Shown here: piece after piece, positions 9,768 through 11,688 of the stretch
Position numbering within the stretch: position 1 is the first letter of the stretch
How the letters are laid out: each line of letters begins with the position of its first letter
Origin: Lunasporangiospora selenospora
Lineage: Eukaryota; Mortierellomycota; Mortierellomycetes; Mortierellales; Mortierellaceae
Direction: 5' to 3'
DNA length: 11,688 nucleotides
Assembly (NCBI GenBank): GCA_015680635.1
Contig: JAABOA010000155.1
Span: 8,945-20,632, forward strand
Made by a program: the position numbers and the translations under genes
The notes under the pieces: model-generated
Seen by the model: the letters and a program-made list of their open reading frames with translations, nothing else
Told to the model about the DNA's origin: nothing
Databases searched by the model: none

Positions 9768-11561
9768 CTACTTTCGGTCATATTCTCGTCGTTTCTTTGC
9801 TATTACAAGTTTATGAGCAACATGGGAGTGGCTGTTAGGCAATTTTCTTCTATTACATAGTCGAAGCATTATTTCCAGTTACTTACGATCGCGAAGCACG
9901 CTGTATGCAGCAGTGATCTCTTGAAACTTCTTCTTTCCAACCTCCTTTTCTTGTGGAGTAGAGAACCGGTCCGGATCTACGGGTCATTCACAGATAAAAC
10001 GTCAGTGTTGTTTCGAGTATGTCATTGTATGACAATCTAGCCTTGAACAAAAGGTATCATCCTGGTAATAAACGTACGCCATTTCATTGCAAGGCCTCGA
10101 AATGATGACTGAATTTCCTGGACTGAGGCGCTCTTTGAAACACCAAGGACTGCATAATATCCCAAAGGATCGCCTGGTGGGCCTGAGCGTTCTGAAGAAG
10201 AGGAAGAAGAAGAGCGCGATGATCCATATCCATAAGAGTGTTGTTGCTGATACTGGCGATTCTCTGACCAATCTTGGCGACGTTGTTCTTCCTCAAATCT
10301 ATTCATGATTTGTATTAGATATTGTGGTAGTCATGTCATATGTGAACAATAAAGCCATTGTAAAATGCCTCAAATTTTATCCTTACCTGTCATATGCTTT
10401 GGTCCAGTCACTATCCCAGGAAGCAGAGGTCGCCTCTTCGGAATGACCTTCGATCTCGCTATCCATGTCACATGAGAGATTTGAAAGTGAGGGTCAGAGG
10501 AAACGATTGAGGTATGCAAGGTGATGGAAATGATGCAGGTTAATATAAAACTCACCGCTCACGCCACCAGTCTCGAATTCGGTAGTCTAACAGGGGATAG
10601 TAGTTCACAGCCCAGGCTACGAGAAGTGAGGGCGCAACTACGCCGAGCCAGAAACCGGATGTCATCGTCATACCAAAAGTTGAGGCGCCAAAGGCGGCGA
10701 GACTGGTAGCAGCACAAACAGCCGTGGTAGCGCTCACTCTCTGCCACGAATAGAAACGGAGTCCTCCGATTAGGCCTGAAGGATCATTGGCCTGCACAAA
10801 CGTTCGAAACGTTCTATTAAGGTGCACCATCGAGAACACATAAACTGGAATATAGACTGGCGCCGTGACAAGATCGCTATACTGGAAATCCATAGAGATA
10901 ATCCGTGCTTTGTCGCATCTGTAATTTTCCACTAGCCAATGCTCTGCATTCCTGACTTCATTGTTTTCGATTGCCGTTCGGACAAACTTGAGAGCAATTG
11001 ATGGCTTCATTGTAAAGGGATCCAATCCCCTGTTGGCCAGTCCACGATTCACGTCCTCCATATCCTTGGACTCCATATCCGCTACCTCTAACAGTCTGGC
11101 GGAGAGGATGCTGGTTTCACTACGGATCTGATTCACAAATCCTCGACGATATTTGTATGAGGCATAAATCTGCAACTCTGGGAGTGTTGAAGGATATGTA
11201 CTTGAGAATTCGTGTTGAGTCGTAACAGTTCTCCATGTGGTTTCCCACTGAGATTCATTTCTCTGTGTGACCCTGTTGTACCTGGTCACAAGCCGGTCCC
11301 ACCCCACTAAGATTTTTCCAGAGCAAAGTAAACTATTAATTGAGGAATAGTCGCGGGACAAAAGGCTTTCTTCTTCTTGATAGGCTGGGCGTTCGTGGAG
11401 AGCCAGGCATTTTTCAAAAGAGCCATATTACCTTGTGCGCTGATTAACTTTGATCGCACTGAGCCACTGGCAGCCCAGAAAGGAATGTAAAGCGCTTCTA
11501 CTTTCCGAACCTGTTTAAGCTTGGCGGAGAAGAAGCTGTGTCCTTGGTATTTCTCGAATGC
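9768..11561 (-). CDS. Membrane-anchored class C J-domain protein (5' end incomplete)
   Basis: This is a probable Hsp70 co-chaperone. Exons: 11561-11432, 11306-10556, 10458-10387, 10298-10078, 9976-9887 and 9799-9768, all GT-AG and in phase, giving 431 residues plus stop. The N-terminal half (AFEKYQGHSFFSAKLKQVRK, then EALYIPFW and YASYKYRRGFVN) resembles, from memory, an uncharacterised fungal family. Two hydrophobic segments follow (about VSATTAVCAATSLAAFGAS and FWLGVVAPSLLVAWAV). Next come a charged, Ser-rich linker and a J domain at the extreme C-terminus, from about YYAVLGVSK through HPDRF to LRDPKKRREYDRK. The HPD histidine codon is split by the intron 9977-10077. The last exon is only 32 bases. 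The spacing of HPD and the closing helix confirms the splicing. An upstream exon must supply the start and possibly an organelle-targeting signal. The compartment is unknown; the mitochondrion is a guess. The J domain is certain, the specific role is not. Confidence 0.85.
11307..11431 (-). other. J-protein intron with two possible acceptors
   Basis: The donor is CAAG|GTAATA. The acceptor CTTAG at 11307 gives a 125-base intron and joins SAQ directly to VGWDRLVTRYN, which fits my memory of the family. A nearer acceptor, CCCAG at 11385, gives a 47-base intron, is in the same phase and would add 26 residues. The shorter form is less likely because of its length and the odd inserted peptide. Confidence 0.6.
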
Positions 11562-11688
11562 CTAGAGAAGATGTAGTGATGGATAATGGTCGCCATGAGG
11601 TAGGCCAGTGATTGGCGAAGAAGGATTTATTAGATCGTCGATTAGGTTGTGTTTCCACAGAGGGCCGAGTCCGCAACAGAGAACCAGC
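11562..11688 (-). other. Unresolved 5' part of the J-protein gene
   Basis: The sequence CTTCTCTAG at 11570-11562 looks like the acceptor for the exon at 11561. Upstream, one frame is open to the window edge and has an Arg/Ser-rich, acid-poor composition (SLLRTRPS, RRSNKSFF) that could be a targeting presequence. The frame continuous with the exon is interrupted only by the TAG of the acceptor. The only GT dinucleotides on the gene strand lie near 11650-11680 and make poor donors. The upstream exon boundary therefore cannot be fixed here. Confidence 0.35.

Noticed and set aside
9648-9860. Plus-strand 70-residue frame with a hydrophobic middle
   Set aside because: It starts without an ATG, lies antisense to the 3' end of the J-protein gene and its poly(A) signal, and has AT-rich, non-coding composition.
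10037-10306. A separate small J-like protein starting MNRFEEEQ
   Set aside because: The Met-Asn codons belong to the intron ending at 10299, and the frame joins the upstream exon as YDRFEEEQ. The end at this frame's stop is unspliced read-through past the HPD donor.

Overview
The window looks like nuclear DNA of a fungus, most likely an early-diverging lineage of the Mortierella/Mucoromycota kind. The reasons are many short GT-AG introns (61-127 bases), coding sequence of mid GC content, a gene spacing of about half a kilobase, and the character of the two encoded proteins. The lineage is an inference from protein flavour and intron style; no marker gene is present. There are no bacterial operon features, mobile elements, RNA genes or CRISPR arrays that I can see.

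Two multi-exon genes lie in tandem on the minus strand. From right to left, bases 11561 to 9768 carry most of a membrane-anchored, class C J-domain protein (Hsp70 co-chaperone). It has six recognisable exons, its 5' end lies in or beyond the last 127 bases, and a poly(A) signal sits just after its stop. Bases 9767 to 9216 are the short intergenic and 5' region of the next gene. From 9215 to the left edge runs a very large gene whose protein (about 2,860 residues here, C-terminus cut off by the window) is recognisably SZT2. SZT2 is the scaffold subunit of KICSTOR, which in animals holds the Rag-GAP complex GATOR1 on the lysosome and restrains TORC1 when nutrients are low.

The SZT2 gene has a cluster of small 5' exons that build an N-terminal von Willebrand A-like fold, then two giant exons (3.6 kb and 2.1 kb), then a region of uncertain structure around 2113-2335, then a long last exon open to the window edge. 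The uncertain region is the main puzzle. A canonical intron model is possible, but a second frame across the same bases reads like better protein. That second frame would need a one-base frame change and an in-frame TAA, and it runs open through a (TC)n microsatellite.

The two genes have no obvious functional link. The most interesting point biologically is a long, mostly intact KICSTOR scaffold in a fungus, because the complex is reported missing from the model yeasts.
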